Assembly (NCBI GenBank): GCA_030704615.1
Contig: CM060734.1
Span: 47,198,042-47,262,041, forward strand
Origin: Takakia lepidozioides
Lineage: Eukaryota > Streptophyta > Takakiopsida > Takakiales > Takakiaceae
Direction: 5' to 3'
DNA length: 64,000 nt
A program made the translations under genes and the position numbers. The notes below the pieces were generated by a model. That model made no database searches. It was not told the DNA's origin and was given only the letters and a program-made list of their open reading frames with translations. Below, in pieces: positions 31,571 to 41,483 of this stretch (position 1 is the first letter of the stretch; each line of letters starts with the position of its first letter).

Positions 31571-33068
31571 ATGAAGTTGGTTGCGGGTTCATACGAGAGA
31601 TTCTTGTGGGGATGGCAAGTGAAGGAGAAGAAGAAGCAGCTGGAATGGACCTTCTCGTACCCTGCACACCAGGGGCCCATCAAATGCGTGGCTGCTTGCG
31701 GGGCGGTGGTGGCGACGGGGGGATCGGATGACACCATCAAGGTTTTTGATCTGAATGCACAGAAAGATATGGGGTCCCTCTACAAGCACACTGGGGCCGT
31801 GACGTGCCTCGCGTTTCATGGACCGCGTTGTAGCCCTAATTCCATGGCTAACCACCCAACGCACCTGTTCAGCGGCTCCGAGGACGGCACAATCGGCATT
31901 TGGGACACTGATGCGTGGATTCATCTTGCGGAGATGAAGACGAAGAAGGGGTCTAAGAGTGTAGTGAATGATTTGACAATTCATTCTTCGGGAATGGTGG
32001 CCTTGTCCGTGGAGAGGGGCGGTCACATGAGGATGTGGAATCTTAGCAAGGCTCGGTGTAGCTTTACGACAAAATTAGCATCAGAGGCATCCATTGTCAA
32101 GTTTGCACCACAGGCTGGCGAGACCTACTCTTTGGTGAGAGGAGCCCATGTGGAGATTCGTAATGCTGAGAGTGGAGTTGTGCTTCAAACTCTTGAACAT
32201 GCCAGACGTGTGTTCTGCTTAGCCCAACAACAGGTATGTCTCTCGCACATGTAGGGTTGGCGAATCACTGTAGTGTGGTAAATTACGCTTAGCATCTGAT
32301 TGCCTGAGAGAGTGAAACATGTACTCATGTTACAAGTTTGTGGGCTTCAAACAGGACAATATGTTGGTCACTGGAGGGGAAGATTGCACTGTGAGGGCCT
32401 GGGACACCCGAACAGGGAAACTGGCATGGTCAGTTTCAAGTGCCCATTCGAATCGCATCAGAGGACTTGCTGTCCTGGGATCCAGTCCGGGGACAGATTC
32501 CGAATCTGCTGGAATTCCGAATCTTGTAGCTTCTGCGTCAACTGACGGGATGGTGCGGGTGTGGGATGCTCGCATGGTGGACAGTTCCGAGGGAGGGGCA
32601 ACGCCTGCTCCAGTTATGGAAGCAGAGACTAAAGCCCGACTCACCTGTCTCGTAAGCTGTGGGGCTGCTAAGAGTGAGTTTGCAAAATTCGTCATCTGCA
32701 AACTTTATTTTTGTGCTTTTACATTATGTCTGTTTGCTGTAGTTTGAAGCCACCTCCTTTTTGCCATATACTACCCTTCTTCTCTCAGAATACATCAGAT
32801 ATTAGTACAGAGTGGTATTATTTGACGTGAAGATTGTGCTTTGATTGCAGAATCTTCCCTAGCTATATCTAGGACAGTCAAGGAAGAGCAGGGTGCTTCA
32901 TTGGAAGAATTGTCATCCCCCAGGGCACTGCCTATACAGCTGTCAAGCAAGCAGAAACGGAAGATGATTTCAGATAGTACTCTTGTCAAGCAATTTACAG
33001 ATGGGCACCCTCACAAACAAGTGAAGGCAAACAACCCTGAGGCACTAAAGAAAAGAAAAGAACCCTGA
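31571..33068 (+). CDS. PAK1IP1/MAK11-like WD40 protein
   Basis: Three exons join in frame to 405 codons: 31571-32233, 32337-32673, 32851-33068. The N-terminus MKLVAGSYERFLWGW is characteristic of plant PAK1IP1-like/MAK11 proteins. WD repeats are visible as CVAACGAVVATGGSDDTIKVFD, LFSGSEDGTIGIWD, MLVTGGEDCTVRAWD and LVASASTDGMVRVWD. The basic tail (KQKRKM, KKRKEP) suggests a nuclear or nucleolar signal. The yeast homologue Mak11 acts in 60S ribosome assembly. Donors are CAG/GTATGT and AAGA/GTGAGT; the intron 1 acceptor (ACAAG) is atypical and is the least certain point. An upstream out-of-frame ATG at 31516 has a strong context. A promoter telo-box cluster supports the assignment. Confidence 0.9.
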
Positions 33069-33404
33069 GGCACTAATCTACAACAGCAGGATTCCTTTTC
33101 AAAATTCGAAATTTTCTTGCTGCTCAGCAGCAGGTGTGGAGGTGTGAGGAGGAACAGCACTGCTGCAGTCCTTTCCGGATGGGATCTACGAATCCGGATA
33201 GAATTCACAATAGGGAGTGGAGGGATTTTTCGAATATTCGAACGAGCGAGTTGCTTAAATTGAGTGGCAGCTCTTGGATCTCTGTGTTTCTGTCTCCGGC
33301 GTTTCGGAGATTGGGCTGTGTAGGTGCAGCATTTTGTACTCGTTTGATAGTCTCTCGTTGTGGGCTCTATCTTCCCATTTCGCTAGGCGGATCAGCGTAG
33401 CAGC

Positions 33405-33836
33405 ATGAATGCAGACTCTGGAAACTATCAGCTGTTGCCAAATACCATCCTGATGATGGTCGTGGCTAGATTGCCACTGAAACAGTTGGTCCAGTTCAGG
33501 ACCGTGTCTAGAATCTGGAATGAGTTCATAGCAACTTCTGAATTCATTGATTACTACAGTATGGTGGCCACACACAAGCATGCAGAGCAGGCCCCCGGGT
33601 TTGGAAGGGTGGAGAAGATGATGTTTTCATTCCCGAGTCAAACTCTTCTCCAGGGCGACTGGAGGGGGAGAGTCCTAACTCTCCCATCTACACCAGAGAT
33701 GGAGGCCGTAACCACCGAGATTGTATCAGGGATGGAGGTCGCAGCCCCTGAGATTGTATCAGAGCAGGAAGTTGAAACCTCCGAGGTGCCTCCGAGATGT
33801 ACGTGGAGATGGAGGTTGAAACCTTGGATTGGGTAA
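33405..33836 (+). CDS. Short F-box protein
   Basis: The 143-residue frame starts MNADSGNYQLLPNTILMMVV and carries an F-box (LPNTILMMVVARLPLKQLVQFRTVSRIWNEF broken here at residues about 10-40), the SKP1-binding module of SCF ubiquitin ligases. After it the protein has repeated acidic phrases (EIVSGMEVAAPEIVSEQEVE) instead of the usual kelch or FBA region. Plant F-box proteins of this type are normally 350-450 residues, so this is either truncated or spliced to later exons. A candidate downstream piece is at 33960-34187. It lies about 340 bp downstream of the WD40 gene on the same strand. Confidence 0.6.
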   Translation: MNADSGNYQLLPNTILMMVVARLPLKQLVQFRTVSRIWNEFIATSEFIDYYSMVATHKHAEQAPGFGRVEKMMFSFPSQTLLQGDWRGRVLTLPSTPEMEAVTTEIVSGMEVAAPEIVSEQEVETSEVPPRCTWRWRLKPWIG

Positions 33837-33959
33837 CGGAGGAGGTTGTTGGAGCCTCTGATATTATGGATTACCATTGTGCCAATCGGCCACGCCTCAT
33901 GTAGCAGTAATGGTAATCCAAATCGGTGTCAGAAGTCAGAATAACTTAGATCTTTTAAG

Positions 33960-34187
33960 ATGTCCAACGAAGACTTCATTGCAAGCTTTCAATACCCGCA
34001 CATAGCCAATGCCTTTTGTTGGGGATGGTCTACAGACTTTGTTTGTTTGAATACTGGGGAATCAGGCATCAGATGGTTGATGCCTCACTTCGTCTTCAGT
34101 ATCAGCTCAATCAATTTTTGTAAGCTGTCATTGCCTGATGTTCAAGTTTCTGTCCAGAATGATCACTTTAGAACTCGGTTTAATTGA
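33960..34187 (+). CDS. Small ORF, possible F-box gene remnant
   Basis: A 75-codon frame (MSNEDFIASFQYPHIANAF, FCWGWSTDFVCL, SLPDVQVSV) follows the F-box ORF by 120 bp on the same strand. The aromatic-rich content could come from an F-box C-terminal region, but I do not recognise a domain. It may be an exon, a fragment or chance. Confidence 0.25.
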   Translation: MSNEDFIASFQYPHIANAFCWGWSTDFVCLNTGESGIRWLMPHFVFSISSINFCKLSLPDVQVSVQNDHFRTRFN

Positions 34188-34614
34188 TGTATGATGACTT
34201 TTCTCTCTCTTTAAACCTCTCTAATTTAAAATAATTAGTTAAGCTTGTTTTCTTGGCTAGAAACTCAGAGGTCGCAATGGGGGAGGAAATGGAGAATACT
34301 CTGCATACAGCCAGGAAGGGTCTACGGGGTCTCCTTCCGCTTGACTTGGGTATAAGCATGTGTCTTGCAGGCAAACGTGTCTATTTATTCCTGTAACCAG
34401 GCAGTGCGTTGCATGCATTCAGAAATAAAACCGAAATGAGAGATGCATGGACATGCACAAACATGGACTGCAGTTCACCAGTACAGATGAATACTGCAAC
34501 AGCAGTAGTGCAGAAGATCAGCACCTGCGCAACAAACACAATGTTATGAGGCACATGCTTGCCTACTACATAGAAGGCCTCTGGGACCGCTCTGATGCCA
34601 GCTCGTTGGCCATG

Positions 34615-35738
34615 TAGGGAATTCCAAAAAGGCCTTGATGTGAAATGCATCGCAATTCACTTGATCACCCCCTAAAAGTGCGCAATTCAATTGAATTGCA
34701 AGGGCAATTCAATTGAACTAACCCTAATTTGCAATTCAATTGAATTGTCAACTCGCAATTCAATTGAATTGCTGACTACAATTGAATTGAATTGTAATCT
34801 ATAATTTTTAACTGATTTTTGTATATAATATATAATATATATGTACATGTATATATTCAAATTATATTTATACACATATAAGAGTATAAGCTAAAAATAC
34901 ATGTTGCCCGTCTATTCTTGCTGGCCCTCTTTCTTGTGCCCTTGAGGAAATTGTGGAGTTGTGAAGCCACCCTCAGCCTCAGCGAGAAAGGGAGAGCTAG
35001 AGACGGAGACAGATCAGCAGCTTCCTGTGATTCACTGGCAACAGAAACATGGCTGGCTCCGAAAAAAACAGACAAAATCAAACCTGACAATTGATGAAAG
35101 GCTTCCCTTGCATCACCATGTAGTCCCCTAACACTAGTATCTGGCCCAGGACAAAGAAAACAAAAAATATGTTCATCTTTAAAATTATCAAAAATTTCTA
35201 TACCCTTACAAAGGTATCATGTTGAAGTTGGGATGTGTGTTCTATATAAGTTTAATATATCAAACTCTTACACGTTGATATTCTTACATTGGTATCATGT
35301 TTGGTATATGTATATTGGCACCAACATCCACAAAGAGAGACAATCCCGCTTTTACAAGCGCTTCGTGACTTCCTCTCTCTCTCTCTCCCTCGCTCGCTCT
35401 CCCTTAGGCTTATCTTGGGCTCAAGCCTTACCACGGGCAAAGGATTGACAGACGGACAGCAAGAATAGACGGGCAACATGTATTTTTAGCTTATACCTGT
35501 GTATGTATATATGTATAATTTAAATATATACATACATACATATATATTATATACAGAAATAAGTTAAAAATTATAGATTACAATTCAATTGAATTGTAGT
35601 CAGCAATTCAATTGAGTCGTGTGCCCACAATTCAATTGAATTGCAAATTAGAGTTAGTTCAATTGAATTGCGCACTTTTAGGGGGTGATCAAGTGAATTG
35701 CGATGCATTTCACATCAAGGCCTTTTTGGAATTCCCTA
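34615..35738. mobile_element. Long-TIR DNA transposon, non-autonomous
   Basis: Ends TAGGGAATTCC...GGAATTCCCTA begin inverted repeats of about 300 bp (34615-34920 and 35455-35738). The arms share GTGAAATGCATCGCAATTCACTTGATCACCCCC and the inner phrase AAAATACATGTTGCCCGTCTATTCTTGCTG. Direct 8-bp copies of GCCATGTA flank it (34609-34616, 35739-35746), overlapping the TA of the left end, so the exact boundary is ambiguous by two bases. Each arm has several CAATTCAATTGAATTG palindromes. The 540-bp core has no transposase. An 8-bp duplication suggests hAT; the long arms would also suit Mutator. Confidence 0.85.
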
Positions 35739-35746
35739 GCCATGTA

Positions 35747-36817
35747 TATATATGCCACAATGCCCTCATGCATACTCTCGAGGGATTTAAGGTTTTAGAA
35801 TAGAAATCACCTAGCTGGGAGTAGACTTCACCTTGGCAGGAGTGGATGCAGGTTGATGTTTGGCCAAAATGGAGAAAAATCGAGCTGTCTGATTTGACCA
35901 GCCCACTACCCTCAAAGCACCTCTCTTACATAAAAACCAAGATGAACCTGGCGGTGGAGCAACATCAGCAACCGAACCCATGAATCTACACCTCTTGACG
36001 TTCCAACTCAACGCTTGTCTCTCTCAAGTAAACCGCATACACTGCAAATAGTATATTCCACAATCTTCGGAAAAACATTAGTGGAAGAAAAATCGTATCA
36101 CTTCTCCATTCCAGCTCGTCTCATTCCTGCCACAGTATTGTCTGAACCGTGGCCGGTTTTCTTTTCTGTAAAGTACATGAATTTGCCCAAACCCATGCAC
36201 ATTTTTTACCAAACAAAGAGACCTCTGTGCTAAGGGAAAGGAGGGAACCGAGATAAACCCTGTGGGACCGGATGGACGGAGACAAAGGAAACGTAGGACA
36301 CAGCAGGCTGAGCCCATGCCCAGCCCAAGCTGCTACACTCATTTACTCCTGGTATTCTCTACAATACCTGTCTTCCTGCATCTGCTCTCTATTCTGCAAT
36401 GAGTCACCTCTCCTCTGAAGCCTTTGATTTTCACCTTTTGCAGTTGCTTGCAGTTGCAACGGTCATAATAGGGCTTCATCTCTCTCATTGGGACCCACTT
36501 CTGCCAGTGGTAGCTGTGATAAAACATTGCAGTTTGTCATTTGGGATTGTATTTTTGTACTCCGGTTGGTGTTCTCTGTAGTTTATACCAGTGCCCTAGT
36601 CTTGGATCACAAACTCCAGATGCTTATATCCTCACTACCATTTGCAAGTGGTTGGAGACTAAGTGGAGATAGTTCACGGCACTCTTTGCTGCCCATGTCT
36701 TTGGAGTGGCAATGACAAAACTTCCAGTGTACAGCCTAGACCGGCATGGTAACACCCTGTTGGTAAGGGCTGGTTCTCTTAACTTCCCCTCTAGTGTACA
36801 GTGAAAAAAGCTTTTCT
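35747..36817. other. Intergenic / 3' flank of the LTO1-like gene
   Basis: No exon is recognised. 36818 is the stop of the minus-strand gene, so its 3' UTR falls below that position. Confidence 0.4.
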
Positions 36818-39800
36818 TCAATTTTCAATTTTACTAATGTCAAATCCTGAAACTTCAACCAATTGGGAGAATTCCTGCTCCCCTTCAAAAGCCTGTTCAT
36901 ATACCCCACCATGCACCACGATGTCAGACCGACATAGTCACTCTGTAAGAAGTTCATTTGGAACACATGGGCACAGACCTTTAGATGTTTGCCGACACCT
37001 TTGTGGCAATAGACCCACGCCCAATTGTGGCGGAGAGAGAGAGAGAAATGAGATGAAATGAAATGGTGCTTTATAATGTCCGCCGAAAGCTCATAGAGCT
37101 TTTGGCTTATGGGACAAAATGGAAGAAAACATGAGAGGAAGCAAAAAACCAGAGCGACGAGAGGGAGATCTTAACCAAACCCCAATAGAACCAGTTGTTC
37201 ACCTGGCCATTGATTATCCAGGTTGGGAACCCCTGAATGTTGGCAGCCGCACATGCCTTTGCAATTGGAATACCTCTGCTAAAGCCCTCAGGAAAGCACT
37301 CAACATACTCCACATACTTCAGAGCCTCCCGGCCAAACATCTGAAATAGCAGGCCCACACTTGACATCAATATCTTAAAAAGTTTCTTGGGGAGCTTTGC
37401 TAATCTTCAGCTACAGCCCAAGCACAACTTGGCTGCTGGCCACAGCAGGCGTGTTCATATTAAAAGGTGCTGTGTGTTACTTCCAAGCAGTCCCTTGCAA
37501 GAACTGCCCCAGAACTAAAACCCACTAGAACATGAATATGCTAGTCTAGTTGACTCAAACTCGCCCTTCAGATCCTGTTGAAGCCATGCAGACCAAACCA
37601 TACGTGGTGAGCAAACCTTCAATTCAATCACTGGTAACAGATACCAATGTCTAAGACTCAGGTTACTTGACTCCACTTCTGAATGTTGCTGTGAAATACA
37701 ATATATCCTACAGCAAACCAGATGCCCCCAGACTTTGTCAACACCAATTTCTCTCCCACAAGAAGCTGTCTTCTGCATTATGAACTTCCTATGCACAGCG
37801 AAAACTAAGAGACCTCAATCCAACAGCAGGTAGGGACATTATACAAGGTATCTGGCATACCAATGGTAAGTGGTGCAAGGCCTTCATCCTAAGCATTTCC
37901 CACACAATGGCCATTTAACATTGCTTTTAAGTGCCAAACTGCTTCACAAACTCTATCCCATTGATTAACTATTGTTTGGCCGTACAATACCTGCTTCTGC
38001 TCATGACAATGTGAGCACCAGAAAGCGCCATACAGTTTGGCCCCAATTGATCTCAGGTGCTTTGCCAGAGAAAGCTCCTTTGGACCGGAAACAGTTGAAA
38101 CCTCTGGCTCCAAAGGAGGTAGTACATTAAACTCTGACCTGAAGTTGCAACATCACCTGGTCACATGGTTATGCAGGTTATGTTGAGTAGGAACAAGCAA
38201 AGACTGATCACTTCCTGAAGCCAAAGTAGAGGAAGGGGACAGTGACACCTTCAAGAGTGTGAGAATGAGGGAGAGAAAAGACAGAGGAGGAAGCACGGAA
38301 GGAAAATGACCAGAGAATGTACTCATAAGACGTTGTTTGCCATAGCCTTGTGGCCATTGACCCCGTGCTGGGTTTGAGCAGAACACAAAGGGACAGAAAC
38401 TACCTTTGTCGGGGGCAGACACCGGTAGTATGACTTACCTTGGAACAGACAATTGATCCGAGTTTTCCAGATATCCTCTAGAAATCAAAATGACCAGAGA
38501 CAGAGCTACAGAAGACCAAACCTTGCAAAAGCAGAGCTTGCATCCCCAAAAGCAACAGACAAGGTAACAACAATAGATGCTCCAACTGCCATCTGTAGGC
38601 TTGCTACCTTAGGGACATCCCGTCTTGTAAAACGCTGCATACGACCAAGATTCCCCCCAGCCAATCCAACCATCATGCCCAAAGGTCCAACTCCATTAGA
38701 CTACTGCTGGTAGATATTATATTCATGCTAATCACAGCTTAAGGATAATATGTCAATATTTCACATTCATGGCTCCAGGCCTGAAATAATAGGTGCGCAG
38801 CAGCTAGCCTTAGCTATTGTCTGACAAGTGCTTCAAATTCATTGCAAGCTTATCCATGGAGAGAGAGGAGAGGAAGACTCTTGCGGAAGCAAGTAACTTC
38901 ACCCCTTCTGTTTGGTAGGTGGACACTGGACACCTTTTAAGGGACGGTTGCCCAACCCTACCCCTAGGACTCGGAAGTCCCCAGGTACCCACACATTAAG
39001 TAACCAGTTGACAGTTACCCCCCTTTTATAGTTATAAGGGGTGACATCCAACATACACCTATGTGGCTTTGAACCCAGGACCACTTGCAAGGCGGCCTTG
39101 TTCCCTAACCACTAGGCAATCTGTTGGATGCAAACTTATCTATACATGAATGACCACATTACAATCTACATAAGCCACAATACATCTCACTAATAGGTGC
39201 CGCATTTAACCCTTCTCAGAAGGACCTGACTGAGGAAAACTTAGGTGGCTGTTTGCAATGGATACAATACAGACATTGCACCATATACTACCCACTGAAG
39301 ATGGAAGACATTCACCGAAGTGCAGATGGAAGAAGGCTGCATGATGGCAGCGCTGAGGCAATTCAGTAATCTGACAACATATGCATCTGGGATGATAATT
39401 TGCAACGGATGACTGGGGCAGGGCTGACAGAAGTGCAAGATGCCCCTCCTAGCTCAACCCTCAATATATACATCAAGTAGGCACTGGAGACAGCCATAGC
39501 CGTGGTGCTTCCTAGAAAAAGCCATCTTACCAGACCTCCCTCCTCTTGGGCTCGGTGGCTAAGGTTAGTGAACATGCGCCCACCTGATGGAGCCAACGCT
39601 CCATATGCAGCCATTCCTGCTAGAGATAAGGGCACACCTGTTTTGCAACATCCCATCGTGGACAACCCAACCAAAAGCAGGAATGACTGAGAACAGTGAT
39701 GTCAAAATGATAGCCATTCACCAGCAGAGCTGACACTAGATCTGTATCAAATTGAGAGATTGAGACAACGGAGTGTGGTACTGCTTAAAGTGTGCCCCAT

Positions 39801-40913
39801 GAGCTTGCCAAATCTGGTAAGAGTTGGGCAGAACATCAAGGTTGAGGTTGTCATCATCGAGTGAAGGGCCATCCCACTATTTCAAGCTTCAAGTTTCCGC
39901 TGCACTTCACAGCAAAAAACTTCCTAGCCCAACTCTTCCAAGAATGTGGGAAGCTCATATTGGGCACATCATCTTCATCTGCCAATGCTCGTGCAACGTT
40001 TAGGATTGATTTGTCATGAGCGCCATGTATTTGTGAATGCACAGTGTAGGCTTCTCCGGGCCATGGTAAGGGTACTCTTCTCCATAAATTTCCAGTTCAC
40101 CAGAAGAGGTGTGCGAGAGGTCTCTACTTTTTGGATCTGAGTGCAAGCGTCTCAACCACTAGGCTGCTAGTTCCACATGTTTGGATCTGAGTGCAAGCGT
40201 CATATCGTTTGCTTTCTTACAGTTGATCCTTGCTGCTGTCTTCCAGCTCCATCTATTTCCCTCATACACGAAAAATCACCCAGTGCTCAGTGGTGAAGCT
40301 GGAGCACAAGAACAAAACAAAGGTTTACATAACTCACCAAACAGTGTAGCATAGTTGCTGTTCAGCACATCTGAACAGCCAGTCTCTCCAGGAGGGCAGG
40401 AGATCGGGCCTCCATACAGATTCATCCTTGACAAATGGGCAGTTTCTGCTAACCCAACAGTTGCAAGCCCAGTGAAGGCCCCATACCAGAGCTTCCATGG
40501 CTCTTTCACGATCACTTTCCCTATCCTTCCGTCTTGCTGTATCCTTGAGACTCCTGAAAAATTTGATGACAAGGGTAAAACTTCGGAAGAGCTTCCGCTG
40601 TCGCCGTCATGAGGGGAGGGGGTCTGAGCACGCAAGACAGGAGCGGGATTCGGCTGATATCTTGGTTCACGATGGCACCTCGTCTACATCAAAATTGCAG
40701 CCACCCACCCTACAACGATTTGAGAGATTTGCTACAACCTGCGATAACAACTAGAAGTAGAGTCAGATTATCATTGACAACATCAGAAGAAGAGATCGAA
40801 AAAAATACCCCGAGATAGAGGAGCTGTCCCGGCTGTACGTGAGCACTCCAGAAGAGTGAGCTCGACATCTGTGAAAAACGTAAGGCTTCACCCCTGCATG
40901 AGACTGCCTCCAT
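36818..40913 (-). CDS. LTO1: LTO1-like chloroplast VKOR-thioredoxin oxidoreductase
   Basis: Minus-strand exons: 40913-40809, 40683-40338, 39637-about 39429, 39370-39316, 38700-38522, 38138-37991, 37340-37203, 36892-36818. Exon 1 gives an S/A/G-rich N-terminus fitting a transit peptide. The VKOR part shows KLWYGAFTGLATVGLAETAHL, the loop pair SCPPGETGCSDVLNS, GVPLSLAGMAAYGA and SSAYLMYILRVELGGASC. The thioredoxin-like part has LYGAFWCSHCHEQKQ (Cys-x2-Cys), FGREALKYVEYVECFPEG and QGFPTWIING. In Arabidopsis LTO1 forms disulfides in the thylakoid lumen and supports photosystem II assembly. All joints keep phase except exon 3 to 4, which is off by one base and scrambles the VKOR Cys-x2-Cys (SC...LNC). 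Introns hold SINE-like repeats. Confidence 0.87.
38335..38490 (+). repeat. Dispersed repeat C, copy 1 (in LTO1 intron 5)
   Basis: GAACACAAAGGGACAGAAACTACCTTTGTC and GTATGACTTACC...GACAATTG...TTTCCAGA-ATCCTCTA-AAAT match 55700-55845 in the same window orientation. The core CCATTGACCCCG also matches. It may be a SINE or LTR fragment. Confidence 0.7.
38835..39125 (-). mobile_element. tRNA-derived SINE-like repeat in LTO1 intron 4
   Basis: On the minus strand, near 39075-39120, A-box-like ATTGCCTAGTGGTTAGGG and B-box-like GGGTTCAAAGCC are about 30 bp apart, as in tRNA-derived SINE heads. A body of about 200 bp follows (GGTGTATGTTGG...CCTAGGGGTAGGG). It lies sense to the host gene. Direct repeats at the ends are not obvious. 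Confidence 0.65.
40090..40200 (-). mobile_element. SINE head fragment in LTO1 intron 2
   Basis: On the minus strand, CAGCCTAGTGGTTGAGACGCTTGCACTCAGATCC contains a SINE-type A box; the B box is not preserved. The phrase TTTGGATCTGAGTGCAAGCGTC occurs twice, at 40131 and 40180, a 49-bp local duplication. Confidence 0.5.
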
Positions 40914-41483
40914 GGTCAGCTGCCCAGCGATGGCCGCAAGCTCCTCCCTTTCTCGACTGGACACTCTCTCACACGTGCGATAATTGTTTAAATTTTTAAT
41001 CAGTAAAAGTAGAGCAATCATAATGGAGACGTTGCTTTTTAAACCTATGTGCATGCCATGGCCATGCATGGATGGATGTGGGATGCACATGGCATGGCAG
41101 CCCTGCTCTCCATTCTCAGTCATGAGTGCAGCTTCAACTTACTCTGTGATTTTCCCTCCCTGTGTGCGTTTGATTAGGTCCTCGCTTTTCTTTGAATCTT
41201 GCACTGAAGATTGATGCAATGCCAGTGATGCAAGCTCTGGAGATCGCTGTATGGTAGCAAGGGCTTGAAAATGCGTGCATTTTGACCTGCAGACTTCTGT
41301 TCTGAGGCTCGCCAGGTGTGTCTGTGATGCACACAGCATTGTGGAGCGGTGAACAACTGTTGAAAGAACCGAGGGACTCAGAGATATGAAGGGCATGAAG
41401 AATTGACGACACAGGGAGGCGATCTAGGGGCAAGTAGAGCCGGGTGGTCTTGTGGATTTCGAAGAAGTGTCAGAGCCATCGGG
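40914..41483. promoter_or_regulatory. Shared divergent promoter region
   Basis: 570 bp lie between the start codons of the minus-strand LTO1-like gene and the plus-strand SNARE gene, so both promoters and 5' leaders must fit here. It contains CATGGCCATGCATGG-type palindromic runs at 41050-41085. No clear TATA box is assigned. Confidence 0.5.

Noticed and set aside
31589-32026. 145-codon minus-strand ORF over WD40 exon 1
   Set aside because: Antisense to a well-supported exon; low-complexity His/Leu-rich content.
34687-34875. ORFs inside the TIR arms
   Set aside because: They translate the CAATTCAATTG repeats and TA-rich DNA; low-complexity peptides only.
39060-39125. A tRNA gene
   Set aside because: A- and B-box-like motifs exist, but no cloverleaf with acceptor stem could be folded; a SINE head fits better.
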